Source: Brevundimonas sp. AJA228-03
Lineage (GTDB): Bacteria > Pseudomonadota > Alphaproteobacteria > Caulobacterales > Caulobacteraceae
Length of the DNA: 64,000 nt
Assembly (NCBI RefSeq): GCF_017795885.1
Contig: NZ_CP059297.1
Span: 1,989,001-2,053,000, forward strand
Reading direction: 5' to 3'
Shown here: one piece after another, positions 27,920-37,864 of the stretch
How the letters are laid out: each line of letters begins with the position of its first letter
Position numbering within the stretch: position 1 is the stretch's first letter
The notes under the pieces: model-generated
Databases searched by the model: none
Seen by the model: only the letters and a program-made list of their open reading frames with translations
Told to the model about the DNA's origin: nothing
Translations under genes and position numbers: made by a program

Positions 27920-28405
27920 ATGTCCCTTGTCCTCGCAGCCCTCGCCGCCCTGACCGTTCGATCCGCGACGCCGGAGGCCGAGGTCGCGGCCGTCCTCGAT
28001 GCGCTGAACGTCGCCTCGGCCGCGGCCGACGCAGATGCCTATTTCGCACTCTATGCGCCCGATGCCCGCTTCGTCGGGACGGACGCCGGCGAACACTGGA
28101 CGCTGGACGAGCTGCGCGGCTATGTCGGTCCCTATTTCGCGCGCGGCCAAGGCTGGTCGTATCCTGCGACGTCGCGGGTCGTCACGATCGCGCCGATCGA
28201 ATGCCGCTGCATCGCCTGGTTCGAGGAACAGCTGACCAACGACACCTATGGCCGCACGCGGGGGTCGGGCGTCATGCGCCTGACCGACGGCGGCTGGAAG
28301 ATCGAGCAATACGTCCTCAGCCTCGCCGTCCCGAACGATCTGGCCAGCCCCATCGCCCGCATCATCAGGACGTACGAGGCGGCGAAGGAAGCCCCGGCCC
28401 CCTGA
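27920..28405 (+). CDS. SnoaL/DUF4440-like protein
   Basis: 161 residues from ATG 27920, with a GGAGG ribosome-binding site just upstream; an in-frame GTG two codons earlier is rejected for lying inside that site. A short hydrophobic N-terminus (MSLVLAALAALTV) may be a signal sequence. The rest has the NTF2-like pattern: EVAAVLDALNVASAAADADA, YFALYAPDARFVGTDAGEHW, and a final strand GVMRLTDGGWKIEQYVLSL. This fits the SnoaL-like/DUF4440 superfamily, whose members range from ketosteroid isomerases to uncharacterised proteins. The stop overlaps the recO ATG, so the two are coupled. Confidence 0.8.
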   Translation: MSLVLAALAALTVRSATPEAEVAAVLDALNVASAAADADAYFALYAPDARFVGTDAGEHWTLDELRGYVGPYFARGQGWSYPATSRVVTIAPIECRCIAWFEEQLTNDTYGRTRGSGVMRLTDGGWKIEQYVLSLAVPNDLASPIARIIRTYEAAKEAPAP

Positions 28406-29136
28406 TGGAGTTCCACGAAGACGCCTTCGTCCTGTCGGCGCGGTCCCATGGCGATACGGGCGTCGTCGTCGACCTGCTGACCGAGACCCACGGACGGCAT
28501 GCCGCCTATGTGGCCGGAGGGGCGTCGCGCCGGATGAAGCCCTTCCTGCAGGCCGGTGCGCGGGTCATCGCCGACTACCGGGCCCGGACTGCCGATCATC
28601 TGGGGTCGGCGCGGCTGGAACCGGTGGGGGAGGGACCGAGCGCCCTGTTCGACGATAGCCTGGCCCTGACGGGCCTCGCGGCCGCCGCGGCTGTCGCCCA
28701 GGGCGCCCTGCCGGAGCGCGAGCCGCATCCCGGGGCCTTCCTGGCATTCGAAGCCCTGATGTCGGCCTTCCGGATCCCGTCGGTCTGGCCGGCGATCTTC
28801 GTGCGGTTCGAGGCGGGGCTGCTGGAGGATCTGGGGTTCGGGCTCGATCTGTCGCGCTGTGCCGTCACCGGTTCGATGGGCGATCTGATCTGGGTCAGCC
28901 CCCGCACCGGCCGGGCCGTCAGTTCGGACGCCGGTGCACCCTATGCTGACAAGTTGTTGAAACTACCGCCCTTCATGCTTGGTGCCCAGGCCGGATTGCG
29001 GGACGGCGACGTGCGCGCCGGTCTGGACCTGACCGGGCATTTCCTGGAGCAGTTCGTCTTCCATCCCCAGAACCGGCCACTCCCGGAGGCGCGGGTCTGG
29101 ATGATCGACAAGCTGGCAGAGCAGGGCCGTCTTTAG
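28405..29136 (+). CDS. recO: DNA repair protein RecO
   Basis: 243 residues from ATG 28405; the frame continues far upstream but this ATG overlaps the preceding stop and gives the conserved N-terminus (EDAFVLSARSHGDTGVVVDL). RecO binds ssDNA and SSB and, with RecR, loads RecA in the RecFOR gap-repair pathway. The N-terminal OB fold (HAAYVAGGASRRMKPFLQAG) and C-terminal helical domain are recognisable. In relatives it directly follows era; here it follows a SnoaL-like gene. Confidence 0.92.
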   Translation: MEFHEDAFVLSARSHGDTGVVVDLLTETHGRHAAYVAGGASRRMKPFLQAGARVIADYRARTADHLGSARLEPVGEGPSALFDDSLALTGLAAAAAVAQGALPEREPHPGAFLAFEALMSAFRIPSVWPAIFVRFEAGLLEDLGFGLDLSRCAVTGSMGDLIWVSPRTGRAVSSDAGAPYADKLLKLPPFMLGAQAGLRDGDVRAGLDLTGHFLEQFVFHPQNRPLPEARVWMIDKLAEQGRL

Positions 29137-29175
29137 GGGCTAGACTGCCGGGTCAAACCAGCCGATTCGCAATCC

Positions 29176-31377
29176 ATGACCCTCCACTCTCCCCCGCCCG
29201 AAGGCGGCCGTATCGTCGACGAACCGATGGGTGATGCGCTTTCGCGTCGCTATCTGGCCTATGCCCTGTCGACGATTACCAACCGGGCGCTGCCCGATGT
29301 GCGTGACGGGTTCAAACCCGTGCACCGTCGAATTCTTTACGCCATGCACCAGATGCGGCTGAATCCGCAGGCGGCGGCGCGCAAATGCGCCAAGGTCGTG
29401 GGCGAGGTCATGGGCGGCTACCACCCCCACGGGGACGCCTCGATCTATGATGCCCTTGTGCGCCTGGCCCAGGATTTCGCCCAGCGCTATCCGCTGGTGG
29501 ACGGGCAGGGAAACTTCGGCAACATCGACGGCGATAACGCCGCGGCCATGCGCTACACCGAGTGCAAGCTGACCCCGGCGGCCATGCTTCTGATGGATGG
29601 AATCGATCAGGATTCCGTAGACTTCCGTCCGACCTATGACGATCAGGATGAAGAACCGACGGTCCTGCCGGCCGGCTTCCCCAACCTGCTGGCCAATGGA
29701 TCGTCCGGCATCGCCGTGGGCATGGCGACCTCGATCCCGCCACACAATGTCGGAGAGCTGATCGACGCCTGTCTGGTCCTTCTGGACAGGCCCGAGACGA
29801 CCACGGCGGAGCTGACCGGGATCGTGCCGGGGCCGGATTTTCCCACGGGCGGCGTGGCGGTCGAGGGGCAGGCCTCGATCCTCGACGCCTATGAGACCGG
29901 ACGCGGCGGGGTGCGTCTGCGCGCCCGATGGGAGCGCGAGCCGCTGGAGCGGGGCGGCTACCAGATCGTCATCACCGAGGTGCCGTATCAGGTCCAGAAA
30001 TCACGACTGATCGAGGCCCTGGCCGAGCTGATCGAACAGAAGAAGGCCCCCCTGCTGGGGGACGTGCGCGATGAGTCCGCCGAGGACATCCGCATCGTGC
30101 TCGACCCCAGGAGCCGCAACATCGATGCCGACAGCCTGATGGAGAGCCTGTTCCGTCTGTCGGACCTGGAGGTCCGTTTCCCCGTCAATATGAATGTGCT
30201 GGACGCCACGGGCACGCCGCGCGTCATGGGGCTGAAGGCCTGCCTGCAGGCCTTCCTGGATCATCGGCGCGAGGTGCTGAACCGGCGCTCGGCCTGGCGG
30301 ATCGAGCGGGTCGAGAAGCGGCTGCACCTTCTGGAAGGCCTGCGGATCGTCTTCCTGAACCTGGACGAGGTCATCCGCATCGTGCGCGAGGAGGAGCAGC
30401 CCAAGGCCGTCCTGATCGCCCGCTTCGGTCTGTCGGAAACCCAGGCCGATTTCATTCTCGACACCCGGCTGCGTCAGCTGGCGCGGATCGAGGAAATGAC
30501 GATCGAGAACGAATACAAGGCCCTGTCCGAAGAACTGGCCTCGCTGCAGTCGCTGACATCGTCACCGGCCAAACAGTGGAAGAAGATCGGGCAGGAGCTC
30601 GCGGCGACGCGCAAGGTCACGGTTTCGCCACGCCGCACGACGATCGCCGAGGCCGTCGACGCGTCCGCCTTCGTGCCCGCCGAGGCCTTCATCCCGCGCG
30701 AGGCGATCACCGTGATCCTGTCCGAGCGCGGCTGGATCCGGGCCGTCAAGGGCAAGGTCGAGGATCCGTCCGAGCTGAAGTTCAAGGAAGGCGACGCCCT
30801 GGGCTTTCTGGTGCCGGCCTTCACGACCGACAAGCTGCTGGTCGCGGCGTCCGACGGCCGCGTCTTTACGGTGGGGGCCGACAGGCTGGCGTCCGGACGG
30901 GGCCACGGCGAGCCGCTTCGGCTGATGGTCGAGCTGGAGGAAAGCGCCGGCATCGTCGCGGTCCTCGCCCATCAGCCCGGCGCGAAGCTGCTGATCGCAT
31001 CGAAGGCCGGCTATGGCTTCATCGCCCCGGAAGACGAGTTGCTGGCCCAGAAGCGCGGCGGCAAACAGGTGCTGAACGGCGAGCTGCTGGCCGCGCTCCG
31101 GGTCAACGGCGACCACATCGTCACCATCGGCGGAAATCTGAAGACCCTGATCTTCAAGGCCGAGGAGCTTCCGGAAATGGGACGCGGCAAGGGCGTGAAG
31201 CTGCAGTCGTTCAAGCAGGGCGGGCTGACAGACATCGCCCTGTTCGACGGGGCGCACGGGCCGGAATGGATCGACGGGGGCGGACGCCGTCGCAACTGGC
31301 CCGACTGGAAGGACTGGCTGGGCAAGCGCGCCGGAGCAGGGCGGATGGGACCGCGGGGCCTGCGCAAGTTCCGCTGA
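29176..31377 (+). CDS. parC: DNA topoisomerase IV subunit A
   Basis: 733 residues. It is the DNA-breaking subunit of the type II topoisomerase that decatenates chromosomes. The catalytic Tyr is Tyr127 in AMRYTECKL. The quinolone-determining region reads [20 protein letters not shown]; Ala88 is at the position equivalent to E. coli ParC Ser80, and Asp92 at Glu84. The C-terminal domain is a short set of beta-pinwheel blades. Length and the [19 protein letters not shown] segment separate it from GyrA. It starts 39 bases after recO. Confidence 0.95.
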   Translation: MTLHSPPPEGGRIVDEPMGDALSRRYLAYALSTITNRALPDVRDGFKPVHRRILYAMHQMRLNPQAAARKCAKVVGEVMGGYHPHGDASIYDALVRLAQDFAQRYPLVDGQGNFGNIDGDNAAAMRYTECKLTPAAMLLMDGIDQDSVDFRPTYDDQDEEPTVLPAGFPNLLANGSSGIAVGMATSIPPHNVGELIDACLVLLDRPETTTAELTGIVPGPDFPTGGVAVEGQASILDAYETGRGGVRLRARWEREPLERGGYQIVITEVPYQVQKSRLIEALAELIEQKKAPLLGDVRDESAEDIRIVLDPRSRNIDADSLMESLFRLSDLEVRFPVNMNVLDATGTPRVMGLKACLQAFLDHRREVLNRRSAWRIERVEKRLHLLEGLRIVFLNLDEVIRIVREEEQPKAVLIARFGLSETQADFILDTRLRQLARIEEMTIENEYKALSEELASLQSLTSSPAKQWKKIGQELAATRKVTVSPRRTTIAEAVDASAFVPAEAFIPREAITVILSERGWIRAVKGKVEDPSELKFKEGDALGFLVPAFTTDKLLVAASDGRVFTVGADRLASGRGHGEPLRLMVELEESAGIVAVLAHQPGAKLLIASKAGYGFIAPEDELLAQKRGGKQVLNGELLAALRVNGDHIVTIGGNLKTLIFKAEELPEMGRGKGVKLQSFKQGGLTDIALFDGAHGPEWIDGGGRRRNWPDWKDWLGKRAGAGRMGPRGLRKFR

Positions 31378-31450
31378 CCCCGGCTTACCGCGATTTCACT
31401 GGCCGCACCGATCCGATCGCGCGATAATCCGGGTCTCACAGGGGCCCGTC

Positions 31451-32020
31451 ATGACCGCCATCATCGTCGTCGTCGTCATCATCGCCGTGCTCGGATTCGT
31501 CGTGCTGGGCGGGTACAACAGGCTTGTCGCCCTGGATCAGAAGGCCGACCAGTCCTTTGCCGACATCGACGTGCAGTTGAAGCAGCGCAACGACCTGATC
31601 CCCAACCTGGTCGAGACGGTGAAAGGCTATGCCGCGCACGAGCAGGGCACGCTGAACGCGGTGACTGAGGCGCGCGCTGCCGCCGCCGGGGCCTCGACGG
31701 TCGATCAGAAGGTCAATGCCGACAACATGCTGACCGGCGCTCTGGGCAGGCTGTTCGCCGTGGCCGAGGCCTATCCGGACCTGAAGGCCAACACCAACTT
31801 CCTGGAACTGCAGCGCGAGCTGAGCGACATCGAGAACAAGCTCGCCGCCGCGCGACGTTTCTTCAACAATGCGGTGGCCGAGTTCAACGCCGTGCGGGCC
31901 CAGTTCCCGACCGTCCTGTTCGCCGGGATGTTCGGCTTCGGGAATGAAAAGCCGTTCTTCGCCGTCGATGCCACCGATCGTGCGGCCATGACCGCCGCAC
32001 CGCCCCCGGTGAAGTTCTAA
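31451..32020 (+). CDS. lemA: LemA family protein
   Basis: 189 residues. A single N-terminal TM (AIIVVVVIIAVLGFVVLGG, about residues 3-21) is followed by a coiled helical domain, with YNRLVALDQKADQSFADIDV, QLKQRNDLIPNLVETVKGYA and FFNNAVAEFNAVRAQFP as family signatures. LemA proteins are membrane-anchored and of unclear function. The next gene, an M48 metalloprotease, begins 6 bases after the stop; this pairing recurs in bacteria and suggests joint membrane-protein quality control. Confidence 0.92.
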   Translation: MTAIIVVVVIIAVLGFVVLGGYNRLVALDQKADQSFADIDVQLKQRNDLIPNLVETVKGYAAHEQGTLNAVTEARAAAAGASTVDQKVNADNMLTGALGRLFAVAEAYPDLKANTNFLELQRELSDIENKLAAARRFFNNAVAEFNAVRAQFPTVLFAGMFGFGNEKPFFAVDATDRAAMTAAPPPVKF

Positions 32021-32026
32021 CCCTGT

Positions 32027-33043
32027 ATGGCCGCCGTCGGGCTGCAGACCCACATCTGGGCGAACAACACGCGTTCGACCCTGCTGCTGATCGGCTTTCC
32101 GGTCATGCTGACGCTCGTCCTGTTCGGGCTGGAGCTGGTGCTGATGGGGTTCGGCTTCCTGCCCAATTCCGGTGGGACGCTCGGCCAGGACATCGGTCTG
32201 GCCCTGTCGATGCTGGCGGGCACCATCCCCCTGGCCGTCGTCGTCGCCCTGGTCTGGTTCGCCATTGCCTGGTTCGGCAATCAGGCCATGATCGACGCCA
32301 TGACCGGGGCCCGCAAGGTTGAGCGCCGGGATGAGCCTCAGCTGTATAACCTGCTGGAAAATCTTGCCATCTCGCGCGGGCTGCAGACGCCGACGCTCCG
32401 CATCATCGACAGCGACAGCCTGAACGCCTTCGCCTCCGGCATTCGCGAGGGCCACTACAGCGTGACCGTCACGCGCGGCCTGATCGCCGCCCTCGACCGG
32501 GATGAGATGGAGGCCGTCCTGGCCCACGAGCTGACGCACGTCATCAACAAGGACGTGCGGACCATGATCATCGCCTCGATCTTCGCGGGCATCATCAGCG
32601 TGCTGTGCCAGCTGGTGTTTCGTAGCCTGTTCTATGTCAGGGGCGGACGCAGCCGGGACAACAGGAACGGGGGTCTCCTGATCCTGATCGGGTTCGCCAT
32701 CGCGGCCGTCGGCTATATCTTCGCCCTCGTCATCCGCATGATGCTGTCCCGGACCCGCGAATATGTCGCTGACGCGGGTTCGGTAGAACTGACCAGGAAC
32801 CCCGACTCCATGATCTCGGCCCTGCGCAAGGTGTCCGGTCGATCGAAGCTCCAGGCCCCCGACGATGTGCAGGGCCTGTTTCTCGACAATGAGCGTGAGG
32901 GCTTCACCGATGCCCTGTTCGCCACCCACCCGCCGATCGAGAAGCGGATCGCAGCCCTGATCCGGTTCGCCGGCGGCCGCGACCCCGGCTCCCGGGACAA
33001 TTCGGCGATCCCCTCGGCCACCACGGCGGTTCCCGTCTCCTGA
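32027..33043 (+). CDS. M48 family membrane metalloprotease (HtpX-like)
   Basis: 338 residues. It is a zinc metalloprotease with the HExxH site HELTH (His167-His171) and the third ligand probably in REYVADAGSVELT (about residue 246). Two N-terminal TMs and two more after the catalytic helix (about 180-200 and 220-245) give the HtpX topology, with the active site on the cytoplasmic side. HtpX degrades damaged membrane proteins in E. coli. Pairing with lemA supports this role here. Whether it is the true HtpX orthologue or a paralogue cannot be settled from this window. Confidence 0.88.
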   Translation: MAAVGLQTHIWANNTRSTLLLIGFPVMLTLVLFGLELVLMGFGFLPNSGGTLGQDIGLALSMLAGTIPLAVVVALVWFAIAWFGNQAMIDAMTGARKVERRDEPQLYNLLENLAISRGLQTPTLRIIDSDSLNAFASGIREGHYSVTVTRGLIAALDRDEMEAVLAHELTHVINKDVRTMIIASIFAGIISVLCQLVFRSLFYVRGGRSRDNRNGGLLILIGFAIAAVGYIFALVIRMMLSRTREYVADAGSVELTRNPDSMISALRKVSGRSKLQAPDDVQGLFLDNEREGFTDALFATHPPIEKRIAALIRFAGGRDPGSRDNSAIPSATTAVPVS

Positions 33044-33150
33044 TTTCCGCGGGGCGAAGATTTCGAGGCCTCGCCTACGGTCAAGCTAGGATTTGTTAGG
33101 CATTTTCGGTCACGAATGGGCAACTGACTTCACGCTCAGAAGGAGCGTTC

Positions 33151-33483
33151 GTGTTGCTCGAACGGATGAAACCCTATTTTGTGACCGGCTTCCTGTTTCT
33201 GCTGGTCGTGTATCTGAGCGTTCAGGCCCTGACCGGTGAACGCGGTCTTCTGAGCGGGTCTGCGCGCGATGCGCGTCTGGTCCAGCGCAAGACCCAGCTG
33301 ATGGCTCTGAGCGAGCAGCGTGCCGATCTCGAGGTTCGTGTTCGCTATCTGCGCACCGGCAGCCTGTCCCGGGACCTGCTAGAGGAACGCGCCAGCGCCG
33401 TGCTCGGCTTTTCGGACCCTCGCGACTATGTGGTCCAGGTCGGTACGCCGCGCGTCGGGTCGGCGACCGCCACGCGCTCCTGA
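33151..33483 (+). CDS. ftsB: FtsB/DivIC family septum formation protein
   Basis: 110 residues with a GTG start supported by an AGAAGGAG ribosome-binding site 6 bases upstream. One TM (about residues 10-29) is followed by a coiled coil (LVQRKTQLMALSEQRADLEV) and the short C-terminal region typical of FtsB (SRDLLEERASAVLGFSDPRDYV). It belongs to the FtsBLQ divisome regulator complex. The C-terminal extension is polar. It lies just before the pdh operon, as in many alphaproteobacteria. Confidence 0.88.
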   Translation: MLLERMKPYFVTGFLFLLVVYLSVQALTGERGLLSGSARDARLVQRKTQLMALSEQRADLEVRVRYLRTGSLSRDLLEERASAVLGFSDPRDYVVQVGTPRVGSATATRS

Positions 33484-33511
33484 ACTCTTGTTACAACGGA
33501 GCTTGCGCGCT

Positions 33512-33541
33512 TTGCCATTGGGGAACGAAGGCTGCTACAGC
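33512..33541 (+). promoter_or_regulatory. Predicted promoter of the pdh operon
   Basis: TTGCCA (33512-33517), 17-bp spacer, CTACAG (33535-33540) within GCTACAGC. It is the same -35 hexamer, spacer length and 8-bp extended -10 as the predicted proS promoter. The expected start point is near 33547, giving a ~64-nt leader. The leader contains an 8-bp direct repeat CCCGGGAG (33582-33589 and 33596-33603), whose CCCGGG cores can pair in RNA. Confidence 0.6.
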
Positions 33542-33610
33542 CGCTTTCCGTAACGATAAGAAGCTCCGGCGGCGCGGATAGCCCGGGAGCCCATACCCGG
33601 GAGATGCCGG

Positions 33611-34656
33611 ATGGCGAGAGCCGCCCAGAAGACCACGGACTCAAAGGCCTCGGCCAGGATTCCCAACGCCCCGACCGCGACCAGGGACGAGCTGCTCGCC
33701 TACTATCGCGAGATGGTCCTGATCCGCCGCTTCGAGGAGCGGGCAGGCCAGCTTTATGGCATGGGTCTGATCGGCGGCTTCTGCCACCTCTACATCGGCC
33801 AGGAGGCCGTTGCGGTCGGCGTTCAGGCCAACGTCAGACAGGGCCACGACAAGATCATCACCGGCTATCGCGACCACGGCCATATGCTGGCCGCGGGCAT
33901 GGACCCGAAAGAGGTCATGGCCGAACTGACCGGACGCTCCGGCGGGTCGTCCAAGGGCAAGGGCGGGTCCATGCACATGTTCGACGTGCCGACCGGCTTC
34001 TATGGCGGCCACGGCATCGTGGGAGCGCAGGTCGCGCTCGGCACCGGCCTGGCCTTCGCGGGCAAGTACCGGGGCGATGACAGCGTCGCCTTCATCTATT
34101 TCGGCGACGGCGCGGCCAACCAGGGCCAGGTCTACGAAAGCTTCAACATGGCCCAGCTGTGGAAGCTGCCGGCCATCTACATCATCGAGAACAACCAGTA
34201 CGCCATGGGGACCAGCATCGAACGCTCGTCCTCGACGACCGACCTGGCCCATCGCGGGGCCAGCTTCGGCATCCCCGGCGAACTGGTCGACGGCATGGAC
34301 GTCCTGGCGGTCAAGGACGCGGTCGAGCGGGCGGTGAAGCGCGCGCGAGCGGGCGAGGGGCCCTTCATCCTTGAGGTGAAGACCTATCGCTATCGTGGTC
34401 ATTCCATGAGCGACCCGGCCAAATACCGTTCCAAGGAGGAGGTTGACGAGGTCAAGAAGACCCGCGACCCCATCGACCACGTCAAGATGCTACTGGAGCA
34501 GGCGAAGGCCACGGAGGACGAGCTCAAGGCCATTGACGCCGAGGTGAAGGCCATCGTCGCCGAGGCCGTCCAGTTCGCCCAGGAAAGCCCCGAGCCGGAT
34601 CCGTCCGAGCTCTACACCGACGTCTATGTGGAGACCCCCATCTTGGAGAACGCCCA

Positions 34657-34660
<4 letters not shown>
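33611..34660 (+). CDS. pdhA: Pyruvate dehydrogenase E1 component, alpha subunit
   Basis: 349 residues. With PdhB it decarboxylates pyruvate using thiamine diphosphate and transfers the acetyl group to lipoyl-E2. The TPP motif begins [17 protein letters not shown] and ends in IENN. The phosphorylation-loop region of the mitochondrial homologue is recognisable ([20 protein letters not shown]). The first ~25 residues (Ala/Thr/Lys-rich) are not conserved. The stop overlaps the GTG start of pdhB. Confidence 0.96.
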
Positions 34661-36050
<1,390 letters not shown>

Positions 36051-36054
<4 letters not shown>

Positions 36055-37367
36055 CCGACATCCTGATGCCCGCCCTGTCGCCCACGATGGAAGAGGGCGT
36101 CCTGGCCAAATGGCACGTCAAGGTCGGCGACACCGTCAAGGCGGGTGATGTGATCGCCGAGATCGAGACCGACAAGGCGACCATGGAGGTCGAGGCCGTC
36201 GACGAAGGCACGATCACTGCCATCCTGGTGGCCGAAGGCTCCGAGGGCGTGAAGGTCAATACGCCGATCGCCCGGCTGGCGGAGGAGGGCGGTTCGGCCG
36301 CTCCGGCTCCGAAGGCTGCCCAGTCGCCGCAACCGCAGTCTCCCCCCCTTGGGGGGAGACAGGCGGCGCAGCCGCCAGAGGGGGGCAAGTCCGAGCCCAT
36401 CGCGCCCCCCTCGGCTGCTCCGCAGCCTCTCCCCCCAAGGGGGGGAGAACAGGGTGCGCGCGTCTTCGCCTCGCCGCTGGCACGGCGTCTGGCCCGGGAC
36501 GCCGGTCTGGATCTGTCGACCCTGAAGGGCACGGGCCCGCACGGCCGCATCGTCAAGGCCGATGTCGAGGCCGCCGGCAAGGGCGGCGCGCGTCCGGCGG
36601 TATCGCCTGTGACGGCCGCCGCCTCGGGCATCGAGGCGCGCAAGGTTCAGTCTCTGGCCGACATGGGGATCCCCGACGGCAGCTACGACCTGATCCCGCT
36701 GGACGGCATGCGCAAGGCGATCGCGCGGCGCATGGTCGGCTCGATCCAGACCGTGCCGCACTTCCCGCTGTTCATCGACTGCGAGATCGATGCGCTGCTG
36801 GCGGCGCGCGCCAGGGTCAATACGGGCCTGGAGTCCAGGGGCATCAAGGTCTCGGTCAACGACTTCGTCATCAAGGCCGCCGCCATGGCCCTGAAGCGCG
36901 TGCCCGAGGCCAACGCCAGCTATTCGCCCGAGGGTATCGCGATGCACCACAACGCCGACGTGGCGATGGCGGTGGCGATCGACGGCGGCCTGATCACCCC
37001 GATCATATTCAAGGCCGAAACCAAATCCCTGTCCCAGATCGCTGTAGAATCGAAGGATCTGGCGAAACGCGCCCGGGACAAGAAGCTGAAGCCCGAGGAG
37101 TTCCAGGGCGGCACCTTCAGCGTCTCGAACCTCGGCATGTTCGGGATCAAGGCCTTCAGCTCGATCATCAACGAACCCCAGGGCGCGATCATGAGCGTCG
37201 GTGCGGGCGAACAACGGCCTGTGGTGAAGAACGGCCAGCTGGCCGTCGCCACGGTGATGACCGTCACCCTGACCTGCGATCACCGGGTCGTCGACGGTGC
37301 CATCGGCGCGCGCTTCCTGCAGGCGTTCAAGCCGCTGATCGAAGATCCTGTCACCATGCTGGCCTGA
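36051..37367 (+). CDS. pdhC: Pyruvate dehydrogenase E2, dihydrolipoamide acetyltransferase
   Basis: 438 residues, the core of the complex, which transfers acetyl from lipoyl-lysine to CoA. Residues 1-80 are one lipoyl domain (Lys42), ~96-133 a linker encoded by palindromic DNA, ~137-172 the peripheral subunit-binding domain ([32 protein letters not shown]), and ~205-438 the catalytic domain with His411 and Asp415 in DHRVVDG. One lipoyl domain and the overall length are normal for alphaproteobacteria. The ATG overlaps the pdhB stop. Confidence 0.96.
36147..36202 (+). repeat. 56-bp exact direct repeat, copy in pdhC
   Basis: Identical to 34753-34808 in pdhB, at the same place in the lipoyl domain. 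See the pdhB copy for interpretation. Confidence 0.9.
36338..36448 (+). repeat. Inverted pair of GC-rich palindromic elements in the pdhC linker
   Basis: GTCTCCCCCC (36338-36347), CTT loop, GGGGGGAGAC (36351-36360): a perfect 10-bp stem. Then GGCGGC-GCA-GCCGCC (36362-36376) and GAGGGGGGC. After a short spacer the order inverts: CCCCCCTC, a GC-rich hairpin, then TCTCCCCCC (36428-36436) pairing with GGGGGGAGA (36440-36448). The left half (CTTGGGGGGAGA...GAGGGGGGC) and the reverse complement of the right half match closely, so two copies of one element face each other. The block encodes the linker, about residues 96-133. Confidence 0.85.
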
Positions 37368-37375
37368 GAGGGATC

Positions 37376-37864
37376 ATGAGCACCGTCTATGACTTCGCCG
37401 CCACCGGCATCGACGGGACCGAGGTGCCGCTGGAGCGGTTTCGCGGCAAGGCGCTGCTGATCGTCAACACGGCGTCGAAATGCGGTTTCACGGGCCAGTA
37501 TGCGGGGCTGGAAGCCCTGCACAAACAGTTCGCGGACCAGCCGTTCGAGGTGCTGGGCTTTCCCTGCAACCAGTTCGGGGGGCAGGAGCCGGGCAAGGCC
37601 GCCGAGATCGCCTCGTTCTGCAGCACCACCTATGACGTGGACTTCCCGCTGTTCGACAAGATCGAGGTCAATGGCGCGAACCGCCACCCGCTCTACGCCT
37701 GGCTGACGGAACAGAAGAAGGGCTTCCTCGGCAGCCGTGACATCAAGTGGAATTTCACGAAATTCCTGACCGACCGGGAGGGCAGGGTGGTCGCCCGCTA
37801 TGCGCCCCAGGTCGAACCTGCGGCCATTGTGCCCGATATCGAGAAACTGATCCGACATGGCTGA
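37376..37864 (+). CDS. Glutathione peroxidase family protein
   Basis: 162 residues. It is a thiol peroxidase of the GPx/BtuE family, reducing peroxides with glutathione or thioredoxin. The peroxidatic Cys36 is in NTASKCGFTGQYAGLE; the resolving Cys region GFPCNQFGGQEPG and the catalytic WNFTKFL are present. Cys replaces the selenocysteine of mammalian enzymes. It is located inside the pdh operon: 8 bases after pdhC, overlapping the lpdA start by 8 bases. Co-expression with E3, itself a redox flavoprotein, is therefore likely. Confidence 0.93.
   Translation: MSTVYDFAATGIDGTEVPLERFRGKALLIVNTASKCGFTGQYAGLEALHKQFADQPFEVLGFPCNQFGGQEPGKAAEIASFCSTTYDVDFPLFDKIEVNGANRHPLYAWLTEQKKGFLGSRDIKWNFTKFLTDREGRVVARYAPQVEPAAIVPDIEKLIRHG

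Noticed and set aside
33582..33603. CCCGGG pair in the pdhA leader as a terminator or riboswitch
   Set aside because: It is a short 8-bp direct repeat with a 6-bp possible stem; there is no T-tract, aptamer core or conserved riboswitch motif.
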